A DNA stretch of 64,000 nt. Origin: Mycolicibacterium rhodesiae JS60. Its GTDB lineage: Bacteria > Actinomycetota > Actinomycetes > Mycobacteriales > Mycobacteriaceae. The translations under genes were made by a program, and so were the position numbers. This document shows, piece after piece, positions 29,338 to 38,267 of the stretch. The DNA is taken from NCBI GenBank assembly GCA_000230935.2, contig AGIQ01000001.1, positions 992,001 through 1,056,000 on the forward strand. Reading direction: 5' to 3'. The notes under the pieces were generated by a model. It did no database searches. It worked only from the letters and a program-made list of their open reading frames with translations, and was not told the origin of the DNA. Numbering within the stretch: position 1 is the stretch's first letter; each line of letters starts with the position of its first letter.

Positions 29338-31524
29338 GTGCTGCAACGCCGTCGGACGCCGCTGCCGATCTGGGTACCTCTGACCGTTGTCACCTCCGCC
29401 GTCGTCGTCGCCGCATCGCTGGCCGTCACCACGCTGTCCGCATTCGGTGTCGCGGGAGCGCTGCCGCCGGCGCTGCGGGCCGCTGTGGGAGTCGTGGCTG
29501 TGCTCACGATGCCCGGGTTACCGATTGCGGCGTTGCTTCGGCTGCCGACCAATGGAGTGTTCGCCGCCGTTGGGGTTTCGCTGTCGTTGGCTGTCAATAT
29601 CCTTGCCGCCCAATTGAATTACGCGGGCGGTCTGCACCAGCCGTATGCCACTCAATACGCGGTTTCGGCCATCGGTGTGGTGGCCACCGCGGCGCTGGGC
29701 CGGCAGTGGTACCGCGAGCGGCAGACCGTGACCGTCGCGGGTGTGCTGCGCTGGGTGCGCCGGGGCGTGGCGCCGACCGGTGTCCGGTGGCTCAGCGTGA
29801 CCCTGCTGGTGGCGGTTGCGGCGTTGTTCGTCAGCGCGGTACGCCGGCTCGATGTCGAGGCGGCGGGCAGCCTGGGGCTGTTCGGCGTGCTGGGGGTGGA
29901 CTACTACGCCGGACTGGCGCTGCTGTGCGTCGTGCTGGTGATCGAATACCGCCGCGCCGTTCTCGATCGAGCGGTGGTCGCGACGTCCAACGTCGTCCTG
30001 ATCGCCTACATCACCATGCCGGTCGCCTGGTCGATGGGCACTGCGCCGTTTGTGACCGCATACGTGCACCGGATGATCACCAACTGGCTCATCGACGGCG
30101 GAGCACTGCCGCCACCAGTGGACGCCCGGATCAGCTGGGCCGGATTCTTCTCCGCCGCAGCCAACCTGATCACCACCACCGGACTGCATGACAGCGCGAT
30201 CCTTCTGGTCAGTGCCTCCTTGGTGATGGGCATCTGCCTGATGTTCCCGGTCTACGCCATCGGCCTGGCCATCACCGGCAGCAGGCGCGTCGGCTGGCTC
30301 GGCGTCACGGTGCTCACGCTGTTCAACTGGTATCAGCAGGACTACTTCGCGCCACAAGCAGTCGCGATGCTCTTCAACGCCACGCTTCTGGCCGTATTGC
30401 TGTGGCAGTTAAGGGCTTCCAATATTCCGGCACTCGCCGGTAGCAGGCTGAAGCGGACCGCGACCGCATGGCGACGAATACCGGGACGGGTGACCGGACG
30501 GGACGGGTCGTGGACGCTGGCCGTGGAGATGATCCTCGTCGTCATCCTCGCCGCGATGGTGGTCGCCCACCAGTTGACGCCGCTGGCCGCCATCGTTGTG
30601 TTGCTGATCATTTCGGCCGCCGGCCTGACGCGCTACAAGCTGTTGTGGCTGGCCGCGTTCGTGATCTTCATCGGGTGGTTCCGCTACGGGGCCGCGGCCT
30701 ACTGGCAGGGGCACCTTGGCCAGGTCATCGCCGATATCGGCGGTGTGGACCAGAACCTGAATTCTTCTGTCTCGCAGAAGATCACGGGCGATCCCACCTA
30801 CCGTGATCTGCAGCTGCTCAGAATCGGCTCCGCGCTGCTCCTGATGGCGCTCGCGGGCATCGGATGGCTGCGGCTGCGCCGATTGCCAAGGAGCAGGCCA
30901 TGGTTGATCGCGGCGCTGGCGTTGTCGCCGTTCGTCCTGGTGATGCTGCAGAGCTATGGCGGCGAGGTGGCGATCCGGGCATTCCTGTACGCGTCGCCGG
31001 TGCTCTCGCCGCTCGCCGCGATGTGCGTCCTGCCGCTGCTGCGACCGCGCGCCCGCAGCGCCGGAGTGCGGCGTCTGATGGCCGTCGCGGCCGGTTGCGT
31101 GCTGCTCGTCACCGCCTTGTTGGTGACGGCCAATCGGGGCCTGAACATCTCGTTCGAACGGACCAAGCCGCACGAATTGGCCATCGCCAGTGAGCTGGTC
31201 GCGAAAATTCACGATGCCGGACTGGGGTATTGGGGCCAGGGGGCGCTCTACGGCGTGCCGCGCAACTTCGAATTGGCGGACAGCTGTTTCGAATCGGCGG
31301 AGGAGTTGGCTACCTGCACGGCACAGCCTGACGTCGAATACTTCTCGAACACCGAACAAGACGAGAACTTCGTTCGTCTGAGCATGGGCGCCACCCCGGC
31401 GATGACCCGGCGTGCGCTCGAGTTGCTGCGGACCGAGAAGGGTTACCAGACGGTTTACGACTCCGGGGGAGTGCTCGTCTTGAAGCGGCCGAGCGCGCCG
31501 AACATCAAGTTGGGAGGCAATTGA
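29338..31524 (+). CDS. large polytopic membrane protein, candidate Wzy-type polymerase or GT-C transferase
   Basis: The 728-residue product has many hydrophobic segments spread over about residues 10-610, with large polar loops (for example VHRMITNWLIDGGALPPPVD at about 240-260 and the loop around GGVDQNLNSSVSQK), followed by a soluble C-terminus of about 115 residues. Size and layout resemble O-antigen polymerases or GT-C enzymes, but no diagnostic motif was found. Location next to the flippase and GH16 genes favours a role in polymerising or transferring the flipped oligosaccharide. The start is GTG 29338 with a leaderless-type -10. The downstream small membrane gene is coupled to it. Confidence 0.6.
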   Translation: MLQRRRTPLPIWVPLTVVTSAVVVAASLAVTTLSAFGVAGALPPALRAAVGVVAVLTMPGLPIAALLRLPTNGVFAAVGVSLSLAVNILAAQLNYAGGLHQPYATQYAVSAIGVVATAALGRQWYRERQTVTVAGVLRWVRRGVAPTGVRWLSVTLLVAVAALFVSAVRRLDVEAAGSLGLFGVLGVDYYAGLALLCVVLVIEYRRAVLDRAVVATSNVVLIAYITMPVAWSMGTAPFVTAYVHRMITNWLIDGGALPPPVDARISWAGFFSAAANLITTTGLHDSAILLVSASLVMGICLMFPVYAIGLAITGSRRVGWLGVTVLTLFNWYQQDYFAPQAVAMLFNATLLAVLLWQLRASNIPALAGSRLKRTATAWRRIPGRVTGRDGSWTLAVEMILVVILAAMVVAHQLTPLAAIVVLLIISAAGLTRYKLLWLAAFVIFIGWFRYGAAAYWQGHLGQVIADIGGVDQNLNSSVSQKITGDPTYRDLQLLRIGSALLLMALAGIGWLRLRRLPRSRPWLIAALALSPFVLVMLQSYGGEVAIRAFLYASPVLSPLAAMCVLPLLRPRARSAGVRRLMAVAAGCVLLVTALLVTANRGLNISFERTKPHELAIASELVAKIHDAGLGYWGQGALYGVPRNFELADSCFESAEELATCTAQPDVEYFSNTEQDENFVRLSMGATPAMTRRALELLRTEKGYQTVYDSGGVLVLKRPSAPNIKLGGN

Positions 31525-31718
31525 TGATCGCCATCGCATTGTTCGTGTTGTCCGGTGTGCTGTTTCTGATGGCGAGTCTGCGGCGGGAACGAGCCGTGCC
31601 GCCGCAGGGGGTGCGCCGCCCCGATCGCACCACCGCGGTTCTCATGCTGCAGGCTGCGTGTGCGGCCGTCGGTGCGATCGTCGTCGCGACCGTCTACATG
31701 GTGACGTTCGTCTCATGA
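31524..31718 (+). CDS. small two-helix membrane protein
   Basis: The 64-residue product has two hydrophobic helices (about 2-19 and 38-62) joined by a basic, Pro-containing loop (RRERAVPPQGVRRPDR). ATG 31524 shares a base with the previous stop (TGATG) and has GGGAGG 7 nt upstream. It overlaps the next gene by 4 bp. It may be an accessory subunit of the large membrane protein; no family recognised. Confidence 0.65.
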   Translation: MIAIALFVLSGVLFLMASLRRERAVPPQGVRRPDRTTAVLMLQAACAAVGAIVVATVYMVTFVS

Positions 31719-32446
31719 GGTCTGGGAGGCCGATGGCGACCTGTTCCAACGGGCACGCCAACCCGGACGGGCAGTACTTCTGCGGTCAGTGCGGTGACCT
31801 GCTCGAGTCGGGTGCCGTGATCTGCCTGGCGGGCCACGCCAACCCCGAGGATCGGCGCTTCTGCGGCGAGTGCGGTGCGCCGCTGGTGGCGCCGCCCGGC
31901 GTCGAGCCGGTGGGCTCGACCGCACGCTGGTCGGTCGATCCCACCGGCCGCCACCGATGCCGGTACTGGGACGGCGCCGCGTGGACCCCGCACGTGGCCG
32001 ACGGCGGAACCCTCGGCGTCGACCGGGAATCCGTGACGTCGGCGTCGCGCGCCGAGTCCTGGGTCGCACTGGCCGCGGGATTGGTCACCGTGGGGCTGCT
32101 CGCCGCCGCCGGCGCCGACATCGCCGTCCAGTTGTCCCGCGATACGGCCACCCCATCGAGCGTCGCCACGAGCGCCCAGCCGACACCGACGGAGCCGCCC
32201 GGTCCTCCGCCGCCCGCCGTCATCGCGGCCCCGTGTCCGCCCGGCGGCACCGGCGTCGCCGCGGACGGTTCTGCCACTTACTGTGAGCGCCTTGCCGATA
32301 CCGACCGCTATATGTGGTCACTGACGCCCGGTGAGATCCCGATGCCCGAGGTCGGGCAGGGCGCTGATCCGGCGATCGGGGTGTGCATGGTCCAGACGGG
32401 GCGCACCGAAGCCGAATGCGTCGAATATCTTCAACCCGCCCAGTGA
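31715..32446 (+). CDS. zinc-ribbon / DUF2510 membrane-anchored protein
   Basis: The 243-residue product has two tandem zinc ribbons (CSNGHANPDGQYFCGQCG and CLAGHANPEDRRFCGECG), a DUF2510 module (DPTGRHRCRYWDGAAWTPHV), one transmembrane helix at about 115-135 and a Pro/Thr-rich extracytoplasmic tail with four cysteines. ATG 31715 overlaps the preceding gene (ATGA); ATG 31733 is an alternative, but its purine-rich site is very close. Topology suggests a cytoplasmic sensing or scaffolding part joined to an external Cys-bearing domain. It ends the Wzy-like operon. Function unknown. Confidence 0.75.
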   Translation: MRSGRPMATCSNGHANPDGQYFCGQCGDLLESGAVICLAGHANPEDRRFCGECGAPLVAPPGVEPVGSTARWSVDPTGRHRCRYWDGAAWTPHVADGGTLGVDRESVTSASRAESWVALAAGLVTVGLLAAAGADIAVQLSRDTATPSSVATSAQPTPTEPPGPPPPAVIAAPCPPGGTGVAADGSATYCERLADTDRYMWSLTPGEIPMPEVGQGADPAIGVCMVQTGRTEAECVEYLQPAQ

Positions 32447-32460
32447 ACCGGGCGACTAGG

Positions 32461-32466
32461 TAAGGT
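32461..32466 (+). promoter_or_regulatory. leaderless-type -10 hexamer (TAAGGT) of the PH-domain gene
   Basis: TAAGGT ends 6 bp before the GTG at 32473, consistent with a leaderless transcript and a new transcription unit after the glycan locus. Confidence 0.4.
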
Positions 32467-32472
32467 TCGCCC

Positions 32473-32991
32473 GTGGGCTATCCCGAGAACGTGCTCGCCG
32501 CGGGTGAGCAGGTCGTGCTGCACCGCCACCCGCACTGGAAGCGCTTGGCGGGCCCGATCCTCGTGCTACTCGTCGCCACCGTCGCCGCGGCTTTCGTCGC
32601 CGCCCTCGTCAACAACACGAACTGGGACCCCACCGCCAAGAAGGTGCTTTTCGGGGTCATCGCGGCGCTCTGGCTGATCCTGGTCGGCTGGCTCACATTG
32701 TGGAAGTTCTTGAACTGGCTCACAACGCATTTCGTGATCACCGACCGGCGGGTGATGTTCCGCCACGGGCTGCTGACCCGTTCGGGCATCGATATCCCGT
32801 TGGCGCGCATCAACAGTGTGGAGTTCCGGCACGGTCTGTTCGACCGGATGCTGCGCACCGGCACTCTGATCATCGAATCGGCGAGCCAGGATCCCCTGGA
32901 ATTCCACGACATACCCCGCGTGGAGCGGGTGCATTCACTGCTGTATCACGAAGTCTTCGACACCCTGGGCTCCGAAGAGTCGCCCAGCTGA
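32473..32991 (+). CDS. bacterial PH-domain membrane protein
   Basis: The 172-residue protein has two transmembrane helices (about 28-47 and 60-78) followed by a bPH2 domain (VITDRRVMFRHGLLTRSGIDIPLARINSVEF in two parts). It matches M. tuberculosis Rv3278c in position and type. Such proteins sit in the cytoplasmic membrane; the function is not established. Its last 46 bp overlap the end of the convergent GtrA gene. Confidence 0.85.
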   Translation: MGYPENVLAAGEQVVLHRHPHWKRLAGPILVLLVATVAAAFVAALVNNTNWDPTAKKVLFGVIAALWLILVGWLTLWKFLNWLTTHFVITDRRVMFRHGLLTRSGIDIPLARINSVEFRHGLFDRMLRTGTLIIESASQDPLEFHDIPRVERVHSLLYHEVFDTLGSEESPS

Positions 32992-33596
32992 CGCGGTGTC
33001 CGCCGGCGCCGCAGCGGTGTGACGGTGCCGCCGGCCTCGTACTCGTCTTCCAGAGCCTCGACGAAACCGCCGCCGGTGAGCGTGGATTCGAGTCCCTTGT
33101 CATGGCTCGGGCCGAATTCGTCGGGGAACACCCAGCGGCGGAACGCCCAGAACCGGAACGCCATCTGCAGCAGGTTGCCCAAGACGTAGGCCGAGATGAA
33201 GTCGGCGATGTTCTCCATCGTCAGTGAGACGTGCGGCACGCGCAGCTCCAGCACATAGCTGGAGAACCACAGCGGGGCCATGCTCAACAGCACGCCGACG
33301 CCGCTGACCGCGAAGAACAGCAGTGCTTCGTGGTGCCGCTCGCGGCCACCGCGGTTGCGGAAGCTCCATTCGCGGTTCAGCACGTAGGAGGCGATGACCG
33401 CGACGATGCCCGCGATCACCTTGGCGGTGACCGGCTTGGGCTCGAGGATCGTCAGCTTCAGCGTGTAGAAGATCGCCGAGTCGATGATGAACGTCGTTGC
33501 ACCGACGATCGCGAACTTGATGAGCTCGTGATGCCGCTCGGCGAAGGGCCGGATCGGTCGGGGCAGCCGAGCGATCGTGGCATCTGCGAAAGACAC
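32946..33596 (-). CDS. GtrA family membrane protein
   Basis: The 216-residue product has a GtrA four-helix region (FAIVGATTFIIDSAIFY, VASYVLNREWSFRNRGG, and two later helices) and a basic cytoplasmic tail. It corresponds to Rv3277. GtrA proteins are thought to move polyprenyl-phosphate-linked sugars across the membrane. GTG 33596 is chosen; GTG 33620 would add 8 residues and neither has a clear ribosome site. It is divergent from purK and convergent with the PH-domain gene. Confidence 0.83.
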   Translation of the reverse strand: MSFADATIARLPRPIRPFAERHHELIKFAIVGATTFIIDSAIFYTLKLTILEPKPVTAKVIAGIVAVIASYVLNREWSFRNRGGRERHHEALLFFAVSGVGVLLSMAPLWFSSYVLELRVPHVSLTMENIADFISAYVLGNLLQMAFRFWAFRRWVFPDEFGPSHDKGLESTLTGGGFVEALEDEYEAGGTVTPLRRRRTPRQLGDSSEPRVSKTS

Positions 33597-33656
33597 AAGG
33601 AGCAAGTCTACGGAAGTCACCGCACGTGTGCGTACTCGCGCAGGTCTGACACCATG

Positions 33657-34862
33657 ATGGCCGTGTCGAACACCCCCAGACCTCCTATCGTCGCCATGGT
33701 CGGCGGCGGCCAGCTGGCCCGGATGACCCACCAGGCCGCGATCGCGCTGGGCCAGAGCCTGCGGGTGCTGGCCGTGAGCCCCGACGATCCGGCCGCCCAG
33801 GTGACCCCCGACGTCGTCATCGGTGCTCACACCGACCTCGAGGCGCTGCGCAAGGCTGCGGTGGGCGCGGCTGCGCTGACGTTCGACCACGAGCACGTGC
33901 CGACCGAGCTGCTTGACACCCTGGTCGCCGAGGGTGTCACGGTGGCGCCGCCGCCAGAGGCACTGGTGCACGCCCAGGACAAGCTGGTGATGCGGCGCAA
34001 GCTGCAGGCCCTCGGCGCGCCGATTCCGCGTTTCGCCGAGGTCAATCAGGTCGACGACGTGGATATCTTCGCCAGTGGGACCGGCGGATCGGTGGTGATC
34101 AAGACCGTCCGCGGCGGGTACGACGGTCGCGGCGTGGTGCTGGCCGACGATCTCGCGCACGCCCGCGAGGTGGTCGCCGGCTATCTGGCCGACGACGTGC
34201 CGGTGCTGCTCGAGGAGCGGGTGTCGATGCGCCGCGAGCTGTCTGCACTGGTAGCGCGCTCACCGTTCGGGCAGGGCGCCGCATGGCCGATCGTGGAGAC
34301 GGTGCAACGCGACGGCATTTGCGTCACCGTCGTCGCACCGGCGTCCGGGTTGTCCGAGGAGTTGGCCGCGGACGCCGAGCAACTGGGGTTGCGGCTGGCT
34401 GCCGAGCTGGGTGTCGTCGGGGTGCTGGCGGTCGAGCTGTTCGAGACGACCGACGGGACCCTGCTGGTCAACGAGCTGGCCATGCGGCCGCACAACTCCG
34501 GGCACTGGACCATGGACGGCGCGGTGACCAGCCAGTTCGAGCAGCATCTTCGGGCCGTGCTGGACTATCCGCTCGGTGACACCCGGCCGATCGCGCCGGT
34601 GACGGCGATGGCCAACGTGCTGGGAGCTCCGCAGGCACCCGAGATGACTGTCGACGAGCGACTGCACCACCTCTTCGGCCGGATTCCCGAGGCCAAGGTG
34701 CACCTGTACGGCAAGGAGGAACGTCCCGGCCGCAAGGTCGGCCACGTCAACATCGTCGGCTCGGTCGGTTGTGACGTGAATCAGGTGCGTGAACGGGCCG
34801 AACGAGCGGCACACTGGTTGTCGCACGCAGAGTGGACGGACGGATGGGACGGGCATGCCTGA
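33657..34862 (+). CDS. purK: N5-carboxyaminoimidazole ribonucleotide synthase PurK
   Basis: The 401-residue ATP-grasp enzyme starts [23 protein letters not shown] and has [14 protein letters not shown] and [14 protein letters not shown], which are PurK signatures. It makes N5-CAIR from AIR, ATP and bicarbonate in purine synthesis. ATG 33657 or the adjacent ATG 33654 may start it. It overlaps purE by 8 bp, as in M. tuberculosis (Rv3276c-Rv3275c). Confidence 0.95.
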   Translation: MAVSNTPRPPIVAMVGGGQLARMTHQAAIALGQSLRVLAVSPDDPAAQVTPDVVIGAHTDLEALRKAAVGAAALTFDHEHVPTELLDTLVAEGVTVAPPPEALVHAQDKLVMRRKLQALGAPIPRFAEVNQVDDVDIFASGTGGSVVIKTVRGGYDGRGVVLADDLAHAREVVAGYLADDVPVLLEERVSMRRELSALVARSPFGQGAAWPIVETVQRDGICVTVVAPASGLSEELAADAEQLGLRLAAELGVVGVLAVELFETTDGTLLVNELAMRPHNSGHWTMDGAVTSQFEQHLRAVLDYPLGDTRPIAPVTAMANVLGAPQAPEMTVDERLHHLFGRIPEAKVHLYGKEERPGRKVGHVNIVGSVGCDVNQVRERAERAAHWLSHAEWTDGWDGHA

Positions 34863-35364
34863 CAGTGGGCCGCTGGTCGGCTTGATCATGGGTTCGGACA
34901 GCGACTGGCCGGTGATGGAGGCCGCAGCCGAGGCGCTGGCCGAGTTCGAGGTGCCCTTCGAGGTGGGCGTCGTGTCGGCGCATCGCACGCCGGGCCGGAT
35001 GCTCGACTACGCTCGCGGCGCGGCCGCCCGCGACATCAGGGTGATCATCGCCGGAGCCGGCGGCGCGGCCCATCTACCGGGGATGGTGGCCTCGGCCACG
35101 CCGTTGCCGGTGATCGGGGTTCCGGTGCCGTTGGCCAAGCTCGACGGGATCGACTCGCTGCTGTCGATCGTGCAGATGCCGGCCGGTGTGCCGGTGGCCA
35201 CGGTTTCGATCGGGGGCGCCCGCAATGCCGGCTTGTTGGCCGTGCGCATCCTGGCCGCGTCGGACGAGGCGCTGCGCAAACGCATGGAGGCTTTCCAGGA
35301 CGACCTGGAAGCCCAGGTCCTGGAGAAGGATCGGGCGCTGCGGGAGCGATTACTCGGTGAGTGA
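34855..35364 (+). CDS. purE: N5-CAIR mutase PurE
   Basis: The 169-residue class I PurE has the [12 protein letters not shown] start, the SAHRTP loop with catalytic His and [11 protein letters not shown]. It converts N5-CAIR to CAIR, the step after PurK. ATG 34855 lies 8 bp inside purK, so the pair is coupled. Confidence 0.95.
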   Translation: MPDSGPLVGLIMGSDSDWPVMEAAAEALAEFEVPFEVGVVSAHRTPGRMLDYARGAAARDIRVIIAGAGGAAHLPGMVASATPLPVIGVPVPLAKLDGIDSLLSIVQMPAGVPVATVSIGGARNAGLLAVRILAASDEALRKRMEAFQDDLEAQVLEKDRALRERLLGE

Positions 35365-35406
35365 GGTCCCGAGTTAAAGTTACCGACGAGTAGCAAGGAG
35401 ACTGTG

Positions 35407-36567
35407 ATGGCGGGAAATTCGGATTTCGACGTGTTCAAGTTGCCCGAGGAGCACGACGAGTTGCGGGCGGCGATTCGGGCGCTGGCCGAGAAAGAGATCG
35501 CGCCGTACGCGGCCGACTGCGACGAGAACTCGCGCTTTCCGCAGGAGGCGCTCGATGCGCTGAACGCCTCAGGCTTCAACGCGGTTCACGTCCCTGAGGA
35601 GTACGGCGGCCAGGGCGCGGATTCGGTGGCGGCGTGCATCGTCATCGAGGAGGTCGCCAGGGTCGACGCGTCGGCCTCGCTGATTCCCGCCGTGAACAAG
35701 CTGGGCACGATGGGTCTGATCCTGCGCGGTTCCGACGAGCTGAAGCACAAGGTGCTGCCGTCGATCGCCTCGGGTGAGGCGATGGCGTCCTACGCGCTCT
35801 CGGAGCGGGAGGCCGGCAGCGACGCGGCGGCGATGCGCACCCGTGCCAAGGCCGACGGTGACGATTGGATCCTCAACGGAGCCAAGGCGTGGATCACCAA
35901 CGGCGGCAAGTCATCCTGGTACACGGTGATGGCGGTGACCGATCCGGACAAGGGCGCCAACGGCATTTCGGCGTTCATGGTCCACATCGACGACGAGGGC
36001 TTCACGATCGGGCCCAAAGAGCGCAAGCTCGGCATCAAGGGTTCGCCGACCACCGAGCTGTACTTCGAGAACTGCCGCATCCCGGGTGACCGGATCATCG
36101 GCGAGCCGGGGACCGGGTTCAAGACCGCGCTGGCCACCCTGGACCACACTCGCCCGACCATCGGCGCGCAGGCCGTCGGCATCGCGCAGGGGGCACTCGA
36201 CGCTGCGATCGCATATACCAAGGACCGCAAGCAGTTCGGCACGTCGGTCTCCGATTTTCAGGGTGTGCAGTTCATGCTCGCGGACATGGCGATGAAGGTC
36301 GAGGCGGCCCGGCTGATGGTGTACTCGGCCGCCGCCCGTGCCGAGCGGGGGGAACCCAACCTGGGGTTCATCTCGGCGGCCTCGAAGTGTTTCGCCTCCG
36401 ATGTCGCCATGGAAGTGACCACCGATGCCGTCCAGCTGTTCGGCGGCGCCGGCTACACCGTGGACTTCCCGGTCGAGCGAATGATGCGCGATGCCAAGAT
36501 CACTCAGATCTACGAGGGCACCAACCAGATCCAGCGGGTCGTGATGTCCCGCGCGCTGCTGCGCTGA
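35407..36567 (+). CDS. fadE25: acyl-CoA dehydrogenase FadE25
   Basis: The 386-residue flavoprotein shows the acyl-CoA dehydrogenase pattern: YALSEREAGSDAAAM, the WITNGGKSSWYTVMA strand, FMLADMAMKVEAARL, and the end IYEGTNQIQRVVMSRALL with the catalytic-base Glu region. It oxidises an acyl-CoA to the enoyl-CoA, with FAD. ATG 35407 has AAGGAG upstream; GTG 35404 is possible. It follows purE by 42 bp as in M. tuberculosis Rv3274c. A TAAAGT hexamer near 35375 may give it a separate promoter. Confidence 0.94.
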   Translation: MAGNSDFDVFKLPEEHDELRAAIRALAEKEIAPYAADCDENSRFPQEALDALNASGFNAVHVPEEYGGQGADSVAACIVIEEVARVDASASLIPAVNKLGTMGLILRGSDELKHKVLPSIASGEAMASYALSEREAGSDAAAMRTRAKADGDDWILNGAKAWITNGGKSSWYTVMAVTDPDKGANGISAFMVHIDDEGFTIGPKERKLGIKGSPTTELYFENCRIPGDRIIGEPGTGFKTALATLDHTRPTIGAQAVGIAQGALDAAIAYTKDRKQFGTSVSDFQGVQFMLADMAMKVEAARLMVYSAAARAERGEPNLGFISAASKCFASDVAMEVTTDAVQLFGGAGYTVDFPVERMMRDAKITQIYEGTNQIQRVVMSRALLR

Positions 36568-36568
36568 T

Positions 36569-37357
36569 CTAGTTGTCGGCAGGTCTCAGGTGGGTGATAT
36601 CACCCGCCGAGACCGTCGCGACCTCGCTGCCGGTGTCGATGTTCAACCGGCCCAGGCTGTCGATATCGACTGCGATGCCTACGATTTCACTCTTCCCGGG
36701 CATGATGGCCCGCACCTGGCTGCCCAGTGTGCTGCTGCGCCGCCGGTAGTCCTCGACGAGCGTCGCGTCGGGTCCCTTTGCAGCCCGCCACTTTTCGATG
36801 CGGGAGGTCAGCTCGCGCAGGATCGCCGCGGTCAGGACGTCACGGTCGAGCTGTGAGGCGCCCAGCATCTGCAGTGAGATGGCCCGGGGGTCCGGAGCCT
36901 CCTCGGCGGTCAGCGTGACGTTGAGTCCCAGCCCCACCACGATGACCGGGTCGGGAGCGGCGACCTCGGCCAGGATGCCGGCGAGCTTGCCCTCGCCGAC
37001 CAGGACGTCGTTGGGCCACTTCACGCCGGCCTCGATGCCCGTGGTGGCCCGCACGGCATCGACCAGCGCCACACCGGTCAGCAGCGGCAACCAGCCCCAA
37101 CCCTGCGCCGGAACGCCATCGGCGTCCACACCGATCGACAGGGCGATCTGCGAGCGCGGCGGCGCCGACCAGCTGCGCCCGTTGCGGCCACGGCCCGCGC
37201 TCTGGTGCTCGGCGAGCAGCACTGCGCCGCGGATGTCCTCACCCGCGCCATGCCGGGCCAGCAGGTCGGCGTTGGTCGAACCGGTCGTCTCGACAATGTC
37301 GAGGCGTCGTACCGGAAGTTCGGACAACGACGCGGGGTTCAAGGGTGCGCGGCTCAC
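36569..37357 (-). CDS. birA: biotin-[acetyl-CoA-carboxylase] ligase BirA
   Basis: The 262-residue product has the biotin-binding loop AGRGRNGRSW, ETTGSTNADLLARHG, KWPNDVLVGEGKLAGIL and a C-terminal SH3-like domain (DIDSLGRLNI). No DNA-binding HTH is present, so it is a monofunctional ligase that biotinylates AccA-type carriers such as AccA3. GTG 37357 is chosen from length and alignment with the M. tuberculosis protein. In M. tuberculosis birA is divergent from accD5; here it lies 20 kb away, inverted relative to fadE25, ending 1 bp from its stop. Confidence 0.93.
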   Translation of the reverse strand: MSRAPLNPASLSELPVRRLDIVETTGSTNADLLARHGAGEDIRGAVLLAEHQSAGRGRNGRSWSAPPRSQIALSIGVDADGVPAQGWGWLPLLTGVALVDAVRATTGIEAGVKWPNDVLVGEGKLAGILAEVAAPDPVIVVGLGLNVTLTAEEAPDPRAISLQMLGASQLDRDVLTAAILRELTSRIEKWRAAKGPDATLVEDYRRRSSTLGSQVRAIMPGKSEIVGIAVDIDSLGRLNIDTGSEVATVSAGDITHLRPADN

Positions 37358-37423
37358 TCTTGGGAGCCTAACGGCCTGTGGTGCCAGCTCTCGCCGGACC
37401 GACATCGAGACCGACCGCACGCC

Positions 37424-37550
37424 GTGGGTCGGGCCAGTGAAGAAGCGCGCATCGCTGACCTCCTTCGGTACGGCATCTGTACGCGAGTACGTCCCTCTTC
37501 TGGTCGAGCGTCGGGCCCGTCAGTTGCTCGGCAGGCCGCATCCCGACTAG
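37424..37550 (+). pseudogene. remnant of a small three-helix-bundle dimerization-domain protein
   Basis: The C-terminal sequence FGTASVREYVPLLVERRAR is typical of small actinobacterial proteins annotated as three-helix bundle dimerization domain. A plausible N-terminal piece (VGRASEEARIADLL, from GTG 37424) lies just upstream in another frame. Roughly 40-50 middle codons of a normal member are absent. This fits an internal deletion with frameshift. It sits 67 bp from the start of birA, near one edge of the birA rearrangement. An alternative reading is a 37-codon ORF from GTG 37437. Confidence 0.4.
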
Positions 37551-37556
37551 ATCGAC

Positions 37557-38267
37557 TCAGGTCAGGTCGCGGGTCACCTTCTCGGTCGTCCGTCGTCGCT
37601 GCAATGCTGCCGGGTCGGGATTGGCCACCTGGACCAGCGATGCGCCCGCGGCGAACACCGCCACCAGGTTGGCTACCACGTCGTCCGGGGTGGACCACGG
37701 TAACGACGACAGCACCCGGTCGTGGGCGGTCAGGCCGGCCGCGGCGGCGGATTCGGTTGCGGCGGCAAGGACCTCGTCGACCGACCGGCCGTCCAGCGCC
37801 GGACCGGGCCGCGGCTCGGTGATGAACTGGTCCCCGTGCACCCGTACCGCCGTCGCATAGTCGGTGACACCGACCGGAAGATCGGCCGCCGGCTTGCCGA
37901 ACGGGTCCAGCGACAACACCGCCACCTCGCCGCCGGCCGCCGCCTCGTCAGCCTCGTCGAGTCGTTCGGCCGTGCAGAGCGCCAGATCCGCTGAACCGGA
38001 AAGCCCGACTTCGGCACCGATCCACCAGATGCCGAGCAGCACCGCTGCCGTCTGCCAGTGCGCGGGCAACAGCACCGCAACCCGGGTGCCCGGGCCGGCG
38101 CCGAGTTCGTCGCGTAACAGGTTGGCGGTCTTGGCCGCCCAGTTGGCCAGCGTCACCGTCGAGAGCTCGATGCGTTCACCCGTCGCATCGTCGTAGTAGG
38201 TGATCCGCGGACCCATCGGGTCGGCCTTCAACAGCGGATCGAGCACCGCCGCAGTCAGATTGGTCAT
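37557..38267 (-). CDS. TIGR03089-type protein (N-terminal adenylate-forming-enzyme-like fragment)
   Basis: The 236-residue product resembles the N-terminal third of acyl-CoA synthetases (LANWAAKTANLLRDELGAGPGTRVAVLLPAHWQTAAVLLG) but lacks the AMP-binding core and C-terminal domain. Actinobacteria keep this short form as a separate family, as in Rv3268. ATG 38267 shares a base with the lcp1 stop, so it is translationally coupled to the cell-wall ligase gene. Function unknown. Confidence 0.8.
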   Translation of the reverse strand: MTNLTAAVLDPLLKADPMGPRITYYDDATGERIELSTVTLANWAAKTANLLRDELGAGPGTRVAVLLPAHWQTAAVLLGIWWIGAEVGLSGSADLALCTAERLDEADEAAAGGEVAVLSLDPFGKPAADLPVGVTDYATAVRVHGDQFITEPRPGPALDGRSVDEVLAAATESAAAAGLTAHDRVLSSLPWSTPDDVVANLVAVFAAGASLVQVANPDPAALQRRRTTEKVTRDLT

